A stretch of DNA of 64,000 nucleotides, from NCBI GenBank assembly GCA_014650475.1, contig BMVA01000005.1, forward strand, positions 62,001-126,000. Direction: 5' to 3'. Made by a program: the position numbers and the translations under genes. This document shows positions 24,864 to 33,696 of the stretch, piece by piece. The notes beneath the pieces were generated by a model. That model worked only from the letters and a program-made list of their open reading frames with translations, was not told where the DNA came from and made no database searches. Position 1 is the stretch's first letter. Each line of letters begins with the position of its first letter. Source of the stretch: Streptomyces albogriseolus. Lineage in GTDB: Bacteria > Actinomycetota > Actinomycetes > Streptomycetales > Streptomycetaceae.

Positions 24864-25844
24864 TCAGCCCTCGTCCTCCTCGTCACCCTCGAAGAAGTCG
24901 CCGATCTCGTCGACGACTTCGGCGGCGACCATTCCGCCGGCGACACCGACGGCGAGGCCCGCGGCGCCCGCCGCGACGGCGGTGCCCATACCGGGGCCGC
25001 TCCGGTGGTGACCGCCGTGGTCGTGATGGTCGAGGTGGCCGGAACCGGCGTACGGGGCGCCGTGGTGTCCGGCCGCCGCCCGCTGCTCGATCAGCTGACG
25101 GACCCAGCCGTCCACTTCCGCGTTCCAGTCGCGGGAGTCGTGGTGGCCGACGGTGAAGCGGGTCAGCGCGTCGTGGCCGCCGGAGAGGAGACCGCCGCGC
25201 TTGCCGGCCTCCAGGACCACCTCGACGCCGCCCGGATCGGCCAGGAAGGTCACCTCGATCTCGTCGATCTGGTGGGCGTACTGGGGCGCCGGGGTGAGCT
25301 CGATCTCCTGGTAGAACGGCAGTCGCTGGCCGGTTCCCGCGATGCGGCCGTACTCGAGGTCGGCGGACCTGAACCCGAAGCCGAGCTGCCCGAACGCCTC
25401 GAGGATCGCCTCCTGGGCGGGCAGCGGGGCGACGTCCAGCGGGTCCAGGTCGCCCTTGTCCCGGGCGCCGGCCACCGCGAGTTCGGTGCGTACACCGAGG
25501 ACGACACCGAGGTGCTGCCCGTACAGTTCGGTGACCGGCGTCTCCCACGGCAGCGTCACCGTGAAGGGGACGCTGTGCCGCTGACCCGCGGCGAGACGGA
25601 AACCGCCGCCGACGGTGAACCGTTCGAAGGCGACGGCGCCCTCGCTCTCCCCCTCGTCGTGCTCGGCCTCGACCCGGGCCACCAGCTCCAGGGTGATGTG
25701 CTCGATGTCGAAGTCGGCCTGCCCGCCCTCGAGAAGGACCTGGCCGGTCAGTGCGCCACCGGGCCGGGCCGCTCCGGGGTCGAGGACCGTGTCGACCGTG
25801 AGGCCGCCCACACCGAGGGATCCGAGCAGTCGTTTGAACACCAT
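24864..25844 (-). CDS. spo0M: Spo0M/arrestin-like sporulation control protein
   Basis: The 326-residue protein starts with the Spo0M domain (MVFKRLLGSLGVGGLTVDTVL, through about residue 240), an arrestin-like beta-sandwich known in Bacillus as a sporulation control protein. The C-terminal third differs. It has a His-rich stretch (GHLDHHDHGGHH, possible metal binding), a glycine/alanine hydrophobic segment of about 25 residues that could sit in the membrane, and an acidic tail. It starts at ATG 25844 with an AAAGGAG site; upstream in-frame codons lie in the promoter. A TTCTACA-type palindrome is 60 bp upstream, as for terD and terB. Confidence 0.9.
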   Translation of the reverse strand: MVFKRLLGSLGVGGLTVDTVLDPGAARPGGALTGQVLLEGGQADFDIEHITLELVARVEAEHDEGESEGAVAFERFTVGGGFRLAAGQRHSVPFTVTLPWETPVTELYGQHLGVVLGVRTELAVAGARDKGDLDPLDVAPLPAQEAILEAFGQLGFGFRSADLEYGRIAGTGQRLPFYQEIELTPAPQYAHQIDEIEVTFLADPGGVEVVLEAGKRGGLLSGGHDALTRFTVGHHDSRDWNAEVDGWVRQLIEQRAAAGHHGAPYAGSGHLDHHDHGGHHRSGPGMGTAVAAGAAGLAVGVAGGMVAAEVVDEIGDFFEGDEEDEG

Positions 25845-25903
25845 GGCGGCGTCCACTCCTTTGTGCGTACGTGCGTGTGCCGGACCCGTCACCCGACGGG
25901 CCC

Positions 25904-25921
25904 TTCTACAGACGCGTAGAA
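25904..25921. promoter_or_regulatory. BlaI-type operator upstream of spo0M
   Basis: TTCTACA-GACG-CGTAGAA has one mismatch between arms. It lies 60 bp upstream of spo0M, the same distance as the copies before terD and terB. Confidence 0.65.
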
Positions 25922-26122
25922 GCATAGGGCGCGGCCCGCTCCGGAACGGCGTGATCAGGAACGGGTCGCCGGAAACGGCCGAAAACCCGCAGGCGCACGG
26001 CGCGGGGGAGGATCGAGCAAGAGCCGAGGAGGATCGTTGTTTCCCGTGAGCCGGCCGCGCGATTGCCTGGAGGTGTCACTTTCCGTACGGGGCTTCCGGG
26101 CTCCATGGCCTCAGGGAGGCAC

Positions 26123-26896
26123 ATGATGAAGCACATGATGAAGGTTGCCGTCGTCACCGGCGCCAGCTCGGGCATCGGGCGCAGTGCGGCCGTCGAGATC
26201 GCGCGGCGCGGCTCCGGCGTCGTCCTGACCTACAGCTCCAACGAACAGGGCGCCAAGGAGACCGTCCGGGAGATCGAGCGGCTCGGCGGCACCGCGGTGG
26301 CACTGCCGCTGGACATCGCCGACACGGGCGGCTTCCCGGCCTTCCGCGACGCCGTGGCCGGGGTGCTGCGCGAGACGTTCGGGCGCGACTCGTTCGACCA
26401 ACTGGTCAACAACGCGGGGTTCGCCGGGATGGCCTTGATCGAGGACACCACCGAGCAGGCGTTCGACCGACTGACCGAGGGGCTGTTCAAGGGCCCGTTC
26501 TTCCTGACACAGACCCTGCTGCCGCTGCTCGCCGACGGCGCCGCGATCGTCAACGTGACCAGCAACTCGGCCCTCCCGCACGTGACCGAGCCGGGCTACT
26601 CCGTCTACGCCTCCCTCAAAGGCGCCCTGATGGTCCTCACCCGGTACATGGCCAAGGAGTTCGGCGCCCGCGGCATCCGCGTCAACTCCGTCGCCCCCGG
26701 CGCCACGCGCACCCGCTTCGCCGACGACGCCTTCGCCCGTCACCCCGAGATCGTCCCGGAGCTGGCACGGCAGTTCGCGCTCGGGCGGATCGGGGAGCCC
26801 CACGACATCGGCACGGCCGTCGCGGCACTCGTGTCCGAGGAGGGGCGCTGGATCACCGGCCAGAACATCGAGGTCTCGGGCGGTCATCACCTCTGA
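26123..26896 (+). CDS. Short-chain dehydrogenase/reductase (SDR)
   Basis: The 257-residue classical SDR has VVTGASSGIGRSA near the N-terminus, NNAGF in the middle, catalytic Ser in VTSNSA, Tyr-x3-Lys in YASLK, and the C-terminal EEGRWITGQNIEVSGG typical of FabG-like enzymes. The start ATG-ATG at 26123 follows GGGAGG at good spacing; an upstream in-frame ATG at 26063 is less likely. The catalytic Tyr is followed by ASLK rather than the usual ASKA, a minor variation. The substrate is unknown; no regulator is adjacent. Confidence 0.9.
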   Translation: MMKHMMKVAVVTGASSGIGRSAAVEIARRGSGVVLTYSSNEQGAKETVREIERLGGTAVALPLDIADTGGFPAFRDAVAGVLRETFGRDSFDQLVNNAGFAGMALIEDTTEQAFDRLTEGLFKGPFFLTQTLLPLLADGAAIVNVTSNSALPHVTEPGYSVYASLKGALMVLTRYMAKEFGARGIRVNSVAPGATRTRFADDAFARHPEIVPELARQFALGRIGEPHDIGTAVAALVSEEGRWITGQNIEVSGGHHL

Positions 26897-26980
26897 CACG
26901 GCCGGCACGGGCCCCCCGACGGGGTGCGTGCCGCGGGGCGGCATACTCGTACGCCCGCCTACGCGAAGGAGTGCATCGCA

Positions 26981-27490
26981 GTGACGAGCGACAGCCGGGT
27001 CGGACCGCCCCTTTTCGGCAGCGAGCGCGAGACGCTGCGCGCCTTCCTCGACTACCACCGGGCGACGCTCGCCATGAAGTGCGAAGGGCTGAGCGACGAG
27101 GAGCTGCGGCAGCGGTCGATGCCGCCGTCCACGCTGTCGCTGCTCGGGCTGGTGCGGCACATGGCCGAGGTGGAACGCGCCTGGTTCCGCCGGGTGTTCC
27201 AGGACAACGACGCGCCCATGGTCTGGTCGGACACGGTCGACTTCCAGGCCGCGTACGACGCCGACGCGTCGACCAGACGGGAGGCGTTCACGGCGTGGGA
27301 GGCGGAGGTGGAGAACTCGCGTCGGGTCGAGCGGGAGGCGGCCTCCCTCGACCAGGCCGGACATCAGCCGAGGTGGGGCGAGGACGTGTCGCTGCGGATG
27401 GTGATGCTGCACGTCCTGCTGGAGTACGCCCGTCACAACGGGCACGCCGATTTCCTGCGCGAGGGCGTCGACGGGACCGTGGGCGCCTGA
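26981..27490 (+). CDS. DinB-family (DUF664) protein
   Basis: The 169-residue four-helix-bundle protein of the DinB/YfiT group has metal-binding His in LLGLVRHMAEVERAWF and again in YARHNGHADFLRE. Streptomyces have many paralogues; some act as thiol-S-transferases using mycothiol, others are unassigned. It starts at GTG 26981 behind GAAGGAG. It converges on the permease gene, with a short GGGCGCC/GGCGCCC stem at the junction (27481-27502). Confidence 0.9.
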   Translation: MTSDSRVGPPLFGSERETLRAFLDYHRATLAMKCEGLSDEELRQRSMPPSTLSLLGLVRHMAEVERAWFRRVFQDNDAPMVWSDTVDFQAAYDADASTRREAFTAWEAEVENSRRVEREAASLDQAGHQPRWGEDVSLRMVMLHVLLEYARHNGHADFLREGVDGTVGA

Positions 27491-27517
27491 CGGCCGGCGC
27501 CCGTCCCGGGGCCGCGG

Positions 27518-28894
27518 TCAGCCGGGCCGCGACGCCTCCACGTCCGCGGGCTGCCCCGCACCCTCGTCCCCCCGCCGCGAGCGCCGCGCCGCGCCGATCG
27601 CGGCCAGCACCGTGCCGACCGCCATGATCGCCAGACCGCGCAGCCACACCGCCGCCTCGATCTGCGTGGCGAGCAGGACGCACGACGCGATGCCAAGCAC
27701 CGGCAGGACGACCGGCGTGCGGAAGTGGCCGGCCTTCCCCGGGTCGCGGCGCAGCACCAGCACCGCGGTGTTGACCATGAGGAAGACGACGAGCAGCAGC
27801 AGGACCAGGGTGGACGCGAGGGTGGCGACGCTGCCGGTGAGGGCGAGGAGCATCGCCGGCCCGGTGGTGACCGCGATGGCGGCCCACGGGGTGCGGCGGC
27901 CCGGCAGCACCCTGGTCAGCGTGCCCGGCAGCAGTCCGTCCCTGGCCATGCCGTAGGCGAGGCGGGAGGACATGATGCCGGTGAGCAGGGCGCCGTTGGC
28001 CACGGCGACGAGCGCGATGACGCTGAACAGCTCGGGCGGCACACCGCCCGCCTCCTTCACCACCTCGAGCAGCGGCCCGCTGGAGCCGGCCAGCCGGTCG
28101 GTCGGCACGGCGGCGGACGCGGCCAGGCCGACCAGCACGTACACGGCGCCGGCGGTGGCCAGCGCGCCGAACAGGGCGCGCGGGTAGGAGCGGCGCGGGT
28201 CGCGGGTCTCCTCGGCGACGTTCACCGAGGTCTCGAACCCGACGAAGGAGTAGTACGCCAGGACGGCGCCGCTGAGCACGGCGGCCGCCGCGCCCTTCTC
28301 CGGCGTGCCGAGGTCGGTGAGGCGTCCGGGGTCGCCGTCGCCGCGCAGCAGCAGCCACGCGCCGAGCACGACGACGACGGCCAGGCCTCCCACCTCGACG
28401 ACGGTGGCGACGACGTTGGCCCGGGTGGACTCCTTGATGCCGCGGGCGTTGACCAGTGCCAGCAGGCCCAGGAAGACCACGGCGACCAGGCCCACGGGCA
28501 GGGTCACGAAGGCCGACAGGTAGTCGCCGCCGAAGCCGCGGGCGAGGGCCGCCACGGAGACGATGCCGGCGGCGAGCATGCAGAAGCCCGCGACGAAGCC
28601 GGCGAACGGTCCGAAGGCGCGCGTCGCGTAGTGGGAGGCGCCGCCGGCCCGCGGGTACTTCGTCGCCAGCTCGGCGTACGAGGCGGCGGTCAGCAGCGCC
28701 AGCAGCAGGGCGACGACGAGGGGGACCCACACCGCTCCCCCGGCGTCGGCGGCGACCTGTCCGACCAGGACGTACACACCGGCGCCGAGCACGTCGCCCA
28801 GGATGAAGAAGTACAGCAGCGGCGTCGTCAGCGCGCGCTTGAGGGCCGTCGGCTCCTGTGCCGTTCCTTGCGCACCCGTCCGCGTCCCTGTCAT
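27518..28894 (-). CDS. APC-superfamily amino acid permease
   Basis: The 458-residue membrane protein has about 12 hydrophobic helices. The APC hallmarks are present: GDVLGAGVYVLVGQVAADAGGAVW in helix 1, the ELATKYPRAGGASHY stretch after helix 2, and AVLAYYSFVGFETSVNVAEETRDPRR in helix 6. It probably exchanges or imports an amino acid or amine; the specificity is not evident. The start is ATG 28894. The C-terminus is a short charged tail. It is flanked by a 300-bp gene-free stretch upstream. Confidence 0.9.
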   Translation of the reverse strand: MTGTRTGAQGTAQEPTALKRALTTPLLYFFILGDVLGAGVYVLVGQVAADAGGAVWVPLVVALLLALLTAASYAELATKYPRAGGASHYATRAFGPFAGFVAGFCMLAAGIVSVAALARGFGGDYLSAFVTLPVGLVAVVFLGLLALVNARGIKESTRANVVATVVEVGGLAVVVVLGAWLLLRGDGDPGRLTDLGTPEKGAAAAVLSGAVLAYYSFVGFETSVNVAEETRDPRRSYPRALFGALATAGAVYVLVGLAASAAVPTDRLAGSSGPLLEVVKEAGGVPPELFSVIALVAVANGALLTGIMSSRLAYGMARDGLLPGTLTRVLPGRRTPWAAIAVTTGPAMLLALTGSVATLASTLVLLLLVVFLMVNTAVLVLRRDPGKAGHFRTPVVLPVLGIASCVLLATQIEAAVWLRGLAIMAVGTVLAAIGAARRSRRGDEGAGQPADVEASRPG

Positions 28895-29197
28895 GTCACC
28901 GACTCGTCTCGCCATACCGCACCGTGTCCCCCGTACCGGCGAGAACACGCTCGCCATGGGCGGCGGGGAGCATGGGCCGCGTCACACAGGACACGGAAGG
29001 CCGTCCCGCACTGGAGTGCCGGGCCACTCGACACCCCTGTGAGGAGCCGAGCCCATCGTCGCTCGTCCGAGCACGCGTTGACGTCGTAGCCCCGCGGCGC
29101 CGGTCGCGGCGGCGTCCGGTGCGGCGTCACGGTCATGGCCGTAGGGCAGACGGTGACGCCCGACGGGGTGCGGTGGCTGCCGCCGGGGTGCGGTGGC
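28895..29197. other. Gene-free stretch with a 15-bp direct repeat
   Basis: Upstream of the permease and downstream of the SpoIIE protein, both on the minus strand. The 15-mer CGGGGTGCGGTGGCT occurs at 29164-29178 and 29184-29198, running into the last bases of the phosphatase gene. I see no riboswitch, RNA gene or clear promoter. Confidence 0.4.
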
Positions 29198-31639
29198 TCA
29201 GGCGGCGTCGAGGGCGGGGGCGAGGGAGGCGTCGAGTGAGGCGGGCGCCGGCCGTGCGGGGAGGACGGAGGGCCGGGGCGTGCGGGGGTAGTCCAGGTCG
29301 GCCCACACGATCTTGCCGCCGGGGGCGGGGCGGGCGCCCCACCGGTGGGCGAGTTTCGCAACGAGGTAGAGGCCCCTGCCGCCCTCGTCCGTGGTGTGCG
29401 CGCGCCGCGGGTGCGGGGTGAGGGTGTGTCCGCCGTCGTGGACCTCGACGGTGAGCGTCTTGTCGCGCAGGAGCCGCAGTCCGACGGGACCGCCGCCGTG
29501 GCGTACGGCGTTGGTGACGAGTTCGCTGACGATCAGTTCCGCGGCGTCCCCGAGGGCGTCGAGGCCCCACTCCTCCAGCGTGCGGGCCGTGAGGGTGCGG
29601 GCGGTGCGGACGGCCCTCGGGTCGCCGTCCAGGGTCCAGGAGGTCTCCCTGCCCGGCCCGAGCGCGCGGGTGCGGGCGACGAGGAGAGTGACGTCGTCGC
29701 ACGGCTCGCCGCTCACGAGGGTGCCGGTCGCCGCGTCACAGAGCTCCTCCAGGGAGCGGCCCGGCCCGGTGAGGGCGGTGGCGAGCCGTCGCATGCCCTC
29801 GTCGAGGTCGTGCGTGCGGGTCTCGATCAGGCCGTCGGTGTAAAGGGCGAGGACGCCGTCCTCGGGCAGCTCCACCTCCACGGCCTCGAAGGGGTCGCCC
29901 AGACCGACGCCCAGGGGCGCTCCCGTGGGGAGGTCCAGGTAGGCGACGCGGCCTGCGGGGTCGACGACGGCGGGCGGGGGGTGTCCGGCGGACGCCAGGG
30001 CGCAGCGTCGGGTGGCGGGATCGTAGACTGCGTAGAGGCAGGTTGCGCCGGCCACCGCGGGGACCTGTTCGGGCGTGTCGCAGTCCTCCTCGCCGAGGCG
30101 CTGGACCGTGTCGTCGAGGTGCGCGAGGAGTTCGTCGGGCGGGAGTTCCAGGCCGGCGAGCGTGCGGACGGCGGTGCGGAGCCGGCCCATGGTCGCGGCG
30201 GCGTGCAGACCGTGTCCGACCACGTCGCCGACGACGAGTGCCACCCGCGCGCCGGACAGCGGGATGACGTCGTACCAGTCGCCGCCGACGGAGTGGTCGA
30301 CGTCCGCGGGCAGGTAGCGGGAGGCCACGTCGACGGCCGTGCCGCCGGCCGGGCGCCGCGGCAGCAGGGTGCGCTGGAGGGCGAGGGCGGCGTTGTGCCT
30401 GCGCGTGTACTGGCGGGCGTTGTCGAGCGACCGGGCGGCGCGGCCGACGAGTTGTTCGGCGAGGAGCAGGTCGGTGTCGTCGAACGGCTCGGACTCGTGG
30501 GTGCGGACGAACAGGGCCACGCCGAGCAGGGAGCGCCGGGCCCTGATGGGGACGGCCATGATCGAGTGCATGCCGTGCTCGCGCATCCTGCGGGCCAGCG
30601 CGGGCACCGCGCCGGCCCACGGCTCCGGCACGTTGTGGATCTGCTCAAGCCGCGCACGCCCGGCGCGCAGGACTCCGGCCAGGGGTGAGACGGGCGGCAC
30701 CTGCACCAACTCGCCTCGTATCCACGGAGATTCGGGCACGCCCGGGTGAACGGAGGCCAGTCCCGCGCGGCGCAGGCCGGGCAGATTCCTTCCGGTCGCG
30801 CCGACGCGGACCGGTGGCCCCTGGCCGAAGGACACGGACTGCTCCAGGTCGACGGCGGCGTAGTCGGCGAGCAACGGCACGGCCGCGTCGGCCAGTTCCT
30901 GGCTGGCCTGCATCACGTCGAGGGTGCTGCCGAGCCGCTCTCCGACCCGGTCGAGCACGGCGAGCCGTTCACGGGCCCGGCGCTGCCGTACGACGTCCAC
31001 GCTGATCGCGCAGACGCCCAGGGCATGGCCGTCGGCGTCCTGGAGGCACTGGAACGCGACGGCGCAGGCGTGTTCGCGCTCGGTGCCGGTCGGAAGCCAG
31101 GTGCGGTACTCGTGTACCTCGGTGCCCGCGCTGTGCAGCGCCTGCCGCATCACGGCTTCGAGTACTTCGGCCTCGGGCCCCGGCCGGGTGTCGCGCACCC
31201 GGTGTCCGAGCCGGTCGTCGGCCGGAACGCCGTCGTGGTGCTCTGCGGTGTCGTTCACCCAGACGCAGCGCAGGTCCGGATCGCGGACGACGACGCCGAC
31301 CGGTTCGCCGTCGGGCGGTGCGCCCGCATCGACCAGGGACACCAGGCGGCGTACGGCTCCGTGCGGGCCGCGCAGGCGGGAGACGCGGAGGGTGACGTCG
31401 AGAAGGCGTCCGTCGCGGTGGCGTATCCGGGCGGGGCCTGGCAGTCCGTCGCGGGCGGGGAGCCGGTCCGCGACGGCGGGCAGGAGGCGGGCGGCGGTGC
31501 GGCCCACCGCCTCGCCGGGTTCACTACCGGTGAGCCGGCGGGCCGCGAGGGTCCATCCGGTCACCGTCCCGTCGTCGTCGAGTACCGCGAGCGCGGTGTC
31601 GGAGAGATCGGCGCTGCTCATCGGCTGGTCCAGAGTCAT
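29198..31639 (-). CDS. PAS-GAF-SpoIIE phosphatase with C-terminal HATPase domain
   Basis: The 813-residue cytoplasmic signalling protein has two PAS-like domains (about residues 10-230; LAVLDDDGTVTGWTLAARRLTG opens the first), a GAF domain (about 255-415), a SpoIIE/PP2C phosphatase (about 420-640; GGDWYDVIPL near 451, VVGDVVGHGLHAAATM) and a RsbW-like HATPase_c domain (about 665-785; ELIVSELVTNAVRHGG). PP2C and anti-sigma kinase in one chain is a Streptomyces pattern for controlling anti-anti-sigma factors. It starts at ATG 31639; in-frame codons to 31729 lack a good start context. It is divergent from a GNAT gene. No sigma factor lies in the window. Confidence 0.92.
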   Translation of the reverse strand: MTLDQPMSSADLSDTALAVLDDDGTVTGWTLAARRLTGSEPGEAVGRTAARLLPAVADRLPARDGLPGPARIRHRDGRLLDVTLRVSRLRGPHGAVRRLVSLVDAGAPPDGEPVGVVVRDPDLRCVWVNDTAEHHDGVPADDRLGHRVRDTRPGPEAEVLEAVMRQALHSAGTEVHEYRTWLPTGTEREHACAVAFQCLQDADGHALGVCAISVDVVRQRRARERLAVLDRVGERLGSTLDVMQASQELADAAVPLLADYAAVDLEQSVSFGQGPPVRVGATGRNLPGLRRAGLASVHPGVPESPWIRGELVQVPPVSPLAGVLRAGRARLEQIHNVPEPWAGAVPALARRMREHGMHSIMAVPIRARRSLLGVALFVRTHESEPFDDTDLLLAEQLVGRAARSLDNARQYTRRHNAALALQRTLLPRRPAGGTAVDVASRYLPADVDHSVGGDWYDVIPLSGARVALVVGDVVGHGLHAAATMGRLRTAVRTLAGLELPPDELLAHLDDTVQRLGEEDCDTPEQVPAVAGATCLYAVYDPATRRCALASAGHPPPAVVDPAGRVAYLDLPTGAPLGVGLGDPFEAVEVELPEDGVLALYTDGLIETRTHDLDEGMRRLATALTGPGRSLEELCDAATGTLVSGEPCDDVTLLVARTRALGPGRETSWTLDGDPRAVRTARTLTARTLEEWGLDALGDAAELIVSELVTNAVRHGGGPVGLRLLRDKTLTVEVHDGGHTLTPHPRRAHTTDEGGRGLYLVAKLAHRWGARPAPGGKIVWADLDYPRTPRPSVLPARPAPASLDASLAPALDAA

Positions 31640-31745
31640 GGTCGGTCCGGCTTCGGTCGTGGTCAGTGGTTTCCCGCCCCCCTCAGCAGTACGTGACCGG
31701 ACGGGCGACCGCCTCGTGACAGGTTCCACGGGTCGGTAGGGTCAC

Positions 31746-32285
31746 ATGCAGCCGAGCGGGGAGGGCGCCGTGCAGCTGAGGGATGTCGTGCCGGACGACG
31801 TGGACGCGTACGTCCGTATGCGGTGCGACCCGGTGATGACGGCCGATCTGGGCGGGCCGCTGCCGCGGGAGGGCATGGCGGACAAGGTGCGCCGGGACGC
31901 CCGGGACGCGGCCGCCGACGTCGCGTGGATCAAGATGATCGTGCCCGACCCGGCCGCCCCCGACGTGGTCGCCGGAACGGTGACCCTCTGGGCCCATGAC
32001 GCGGAGGACGGGCGGGTCTCGGAGATCGGCTGGATGATCCTGCCGGAGTTCCAGGGCCGCGGCCTGGGCAAGCGTGCGACCCGCGCCCTGCTCGAACGGG
32101 CCCGTGACGAGGACCGCTGGGGCGTCGTCCACGCGTTCCCCGCCACGGGCAACGGCGCCTCCAACGGCATCTGCCGCTCCCTCGGCTTCCGCTTCGTCGC
32201 CGAGCGTGAGGTGACGTTCGCGGGGCGGGTCCTGCGCAGCAACCACTGGGCGATCGACCCGCGCACGGACCTCACGCCGGCCTGA
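31746..32285 (+). CDS. GNAT-family N-acetyltransferase (RimJ/RimL-like)
   Basis: The 179-residue protein of the Acetyltransf_3 type opens with VQLRDVVPDDVDAYVRMR and has the acetyl-CoA loop PEFQGRGLGKRATRALL, then FPATGNGASNGICRSLGF. This subgroup acetylates protein N-termini or small amines. ATG 31746 is the plausible start, 107 bp from the divergent SpoIIE gene. A 10-bp hairpin at 32374-32399 lies downstream. Confidence 0.88.
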   Translation: MQPSGEGAVQLRDVVPDDVDAYVRMRCDPVMTADLGGPLPREGMADKVRRDARDAAADVAWIKMIVPDPAAPDVVAGTVTLWAHDAEDGRVSEIGWMILPEFQGRGLGKRATRALLERARDEDRWGVVHAFPATGNGASNGICRSLGFRFVAEREVTFAGRVLRSNHWAIDPRTDLTPA

Positions 32286-32373
32286 CAACGAAGGCGCAGG
32301 CGTCGCGCTGCCGAGCACCAGCCGCAGGACGCGGGCCCGCCTGGTGGTGCGGGCCGGCGGCAGGCATCTGCGA

Positions 32374-32399
32374 GGTCACCGGTCCGGCGACCGGTGACC
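32374..32399. terminator. Hairpin after the GNAT gene
   Basis: GGTCACCGGT (32374-32383) and ACCGGTGACC (32390-32399) form perfect 10-bp arms around 6 nt, 90 bp past the GNAT stop and upstream of the hemerythrin gene. Confidence 0.55.
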
Positions 32400-32506
32400 G
32401 GCCGGTGGGCCCGAAGGGGGCGCCGGCGGAGATCGGGAGTACTCAGACCGGCGGGACGGGGCAATCGGTAACCGCCGAGTCCGCTCAACCGAAGGAGTGC
32501 AGTCCC

Positions 32507-32998
32507 ATGCCCGAGACATCCGACGTCGTCGAGCTCATCCTCCAGGACCACCGCCGCATGGAGGATCTGTTCCGCCGGATGCGCAGTGTCGAGGACGACC
32601 GGGGCGCCGCGCTGCGCGAGTTCTCGGATCTGCTGATCGCGCACGCGCTGGCCGAGGAGTCCAAGGTCTACCCCGCGCTGAAGCGGTACAAGAACATCGA
32701 GGACGACGAGGTCGAGCACGGCGAGGAGGAGCACGACGAGGGCAACCAGGCCCTGCTGGCGCTGCTCGAGGTCGAGGAGATCGGGGGCGACGAGTGGGAC
32801 GAGAAGCTGGAGAAGCTCGTCGAGGCCGTCACGCACCACGCCGACGAGGAGGAGCGCACGATTCTCAACGGCGCCCGGGAGAACGTGGCGGCGGAGCGGC
32901 GTGAGGAGCTGGGCAGGGCGTTCCGGGAGGAGCGGGAGCGGCAGCTGAGGTCCGGCTGCGGTTCGGTGGACAACGTCCGCAAGATCGTCGAGTCCTGA
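32507..32998 (+). CDS. Hemerythrin-domain protein
   Basis: The 163-residue protein has the HHE-type helical bundle. Iron ligands are likely in ILQDHRRMEDLF, IAHALAEESKVYPAL, EEEHDEGNQALLALL and THHADEEERTIL. Such proteins bind a di-iron site and are linked to oxygen, nitric oxide or redox stress. It starts at ATG 32507 behind GAAGGAG. It is convergent with an SRPBCC gene; a second SRPBCC plus hemerythrin pair occurs at 43.7-45.1 kb. Confidence 0.9.
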   Translation: MPETSDVVELILQDHRRMEDLFRRMRSVEDDRGAALREFSDLLIAHALAEESKVYPALKRYKNIEDDEVEHGEEEHDEGNQALLALLEVEEIGGDEWDEKLEKLVEAVTHHADEEERTILNGARENVAAERREELGRAFREERERQLRSGCGSVDNVRKIVES

Positions 32999-33031
32999 CG
33001 CACGTCCGGGCCCGTCCGGCCGCACGCCGTA

Positions 33032-33076
33032 CGAAAAGGCCGGCCCTCCCGCATCCGCGGGGAGGGCCGGCCTTTC
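33032..33076. terminator. Bidirectional terminator between hemerythrin and SRPBCC genes
   Basis: A GC-rich stem of about 17 bp (33032-33050 with 33060-33076, core GGCCGGCCCTCCC) with flanking A/T runs lies between convergent stops. Confidence 0.85.
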
Positions 33077-33100
33077 GTGTGTCCGGGGTTCCGCCGGGTG

Positions 33101-33574
33101 TCAGTGACCGGCGGCCGGGTTCTCCGGGCGGATACGGCCGTGCCAGCCGCCCCCGCTGCCGCCCTTCTCGACGTACTCCTTGAAGCGGTGCAGGTCCCCC
33201 TTGACCCGGCGGTCGATGACGCCCAGGGCGTCCGCGCCCTTCTCCGCCATGCCGGTGGGCTCGACGTCCATGGTGAGTTCCACTCGGGTGTGCGTGTCGT
33301 CCAGCGGCTCGAACCGCACCGACCCGCGCTGCTGCGTCTCGCCCCCGACGGTCCGCCAGGTGACCCGGTCGTCGACGAGCTGGTCCACGATCTCCGTGTC
33401 GAACTCACGCTTCACACCAGCGATCTTGGTGGTCCAGTGGTTGTGCCGGTCGTCGAGCTGTGTCACCTCCTCGACGCCCTCCATGAAGCGCGGGAAGTCC
33501 TCGAACTGCGTCCACTGGTCGTAGGCCCGGCGGACGGGGACGTTCACGTCGACCGTTTCCTTGACCGTGCTCAT
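33101..33574 (-). CDS. SRPBCC/polyketide cyclase-like protein
   Basis: The 157-residue START-like (polyketide_cyc2) domain opens VNVPVRRAYDQWTQFEDFPRFM and ends with a basic helix (RVKGDLHRFKEYVE) and a Gly-rich tail. In Streptomyces this group is often called a cyclase, but it occurs outside polyketide clusters, near stress genes as here, and probably binds a hydrophobic ligand. The start at ATG 33574 follows an AGGAGGATCC site; the 42 codons upstream in frame are not part of the gene. A paralogue is at 43682-44215. Confidence 0.88.
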   Translation of the reverse strand: MSTVKETVDVNVPVRRAYDQWTQFEDFPRFMEGVEEVTQLDDRHNHWTTKIAGVKREFDTEIVDQLVDDRVTWRTVGGETQQRGSVRFEPLDDTHTRVELTMDVEPTGMAEKGADALGVIDRRVKGDLHRFKEYVEKGGSGGGWHGRIRPENPAAGH

Positions 33575-33696
33575 GGATCCTCCTGGTTTCTGTGCTCGAA
33601 GGGCCGGCGTGCCGGGCACGTCGGCTCCCTGTACGGGTCGTCCGGGACGGCGGGTACCCCGCGGACGGCACCTGAAAGATCCGAGTTGTGGCCGGC

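Noticed and set aside
33101-33574. SRPBCC cyclase-like proteins as signs of a polyketide cluster
   Set aside because: No ketosynthase, acyl carrier protein or tailoring genes are nearby; the neighbours are stress and redox genes.
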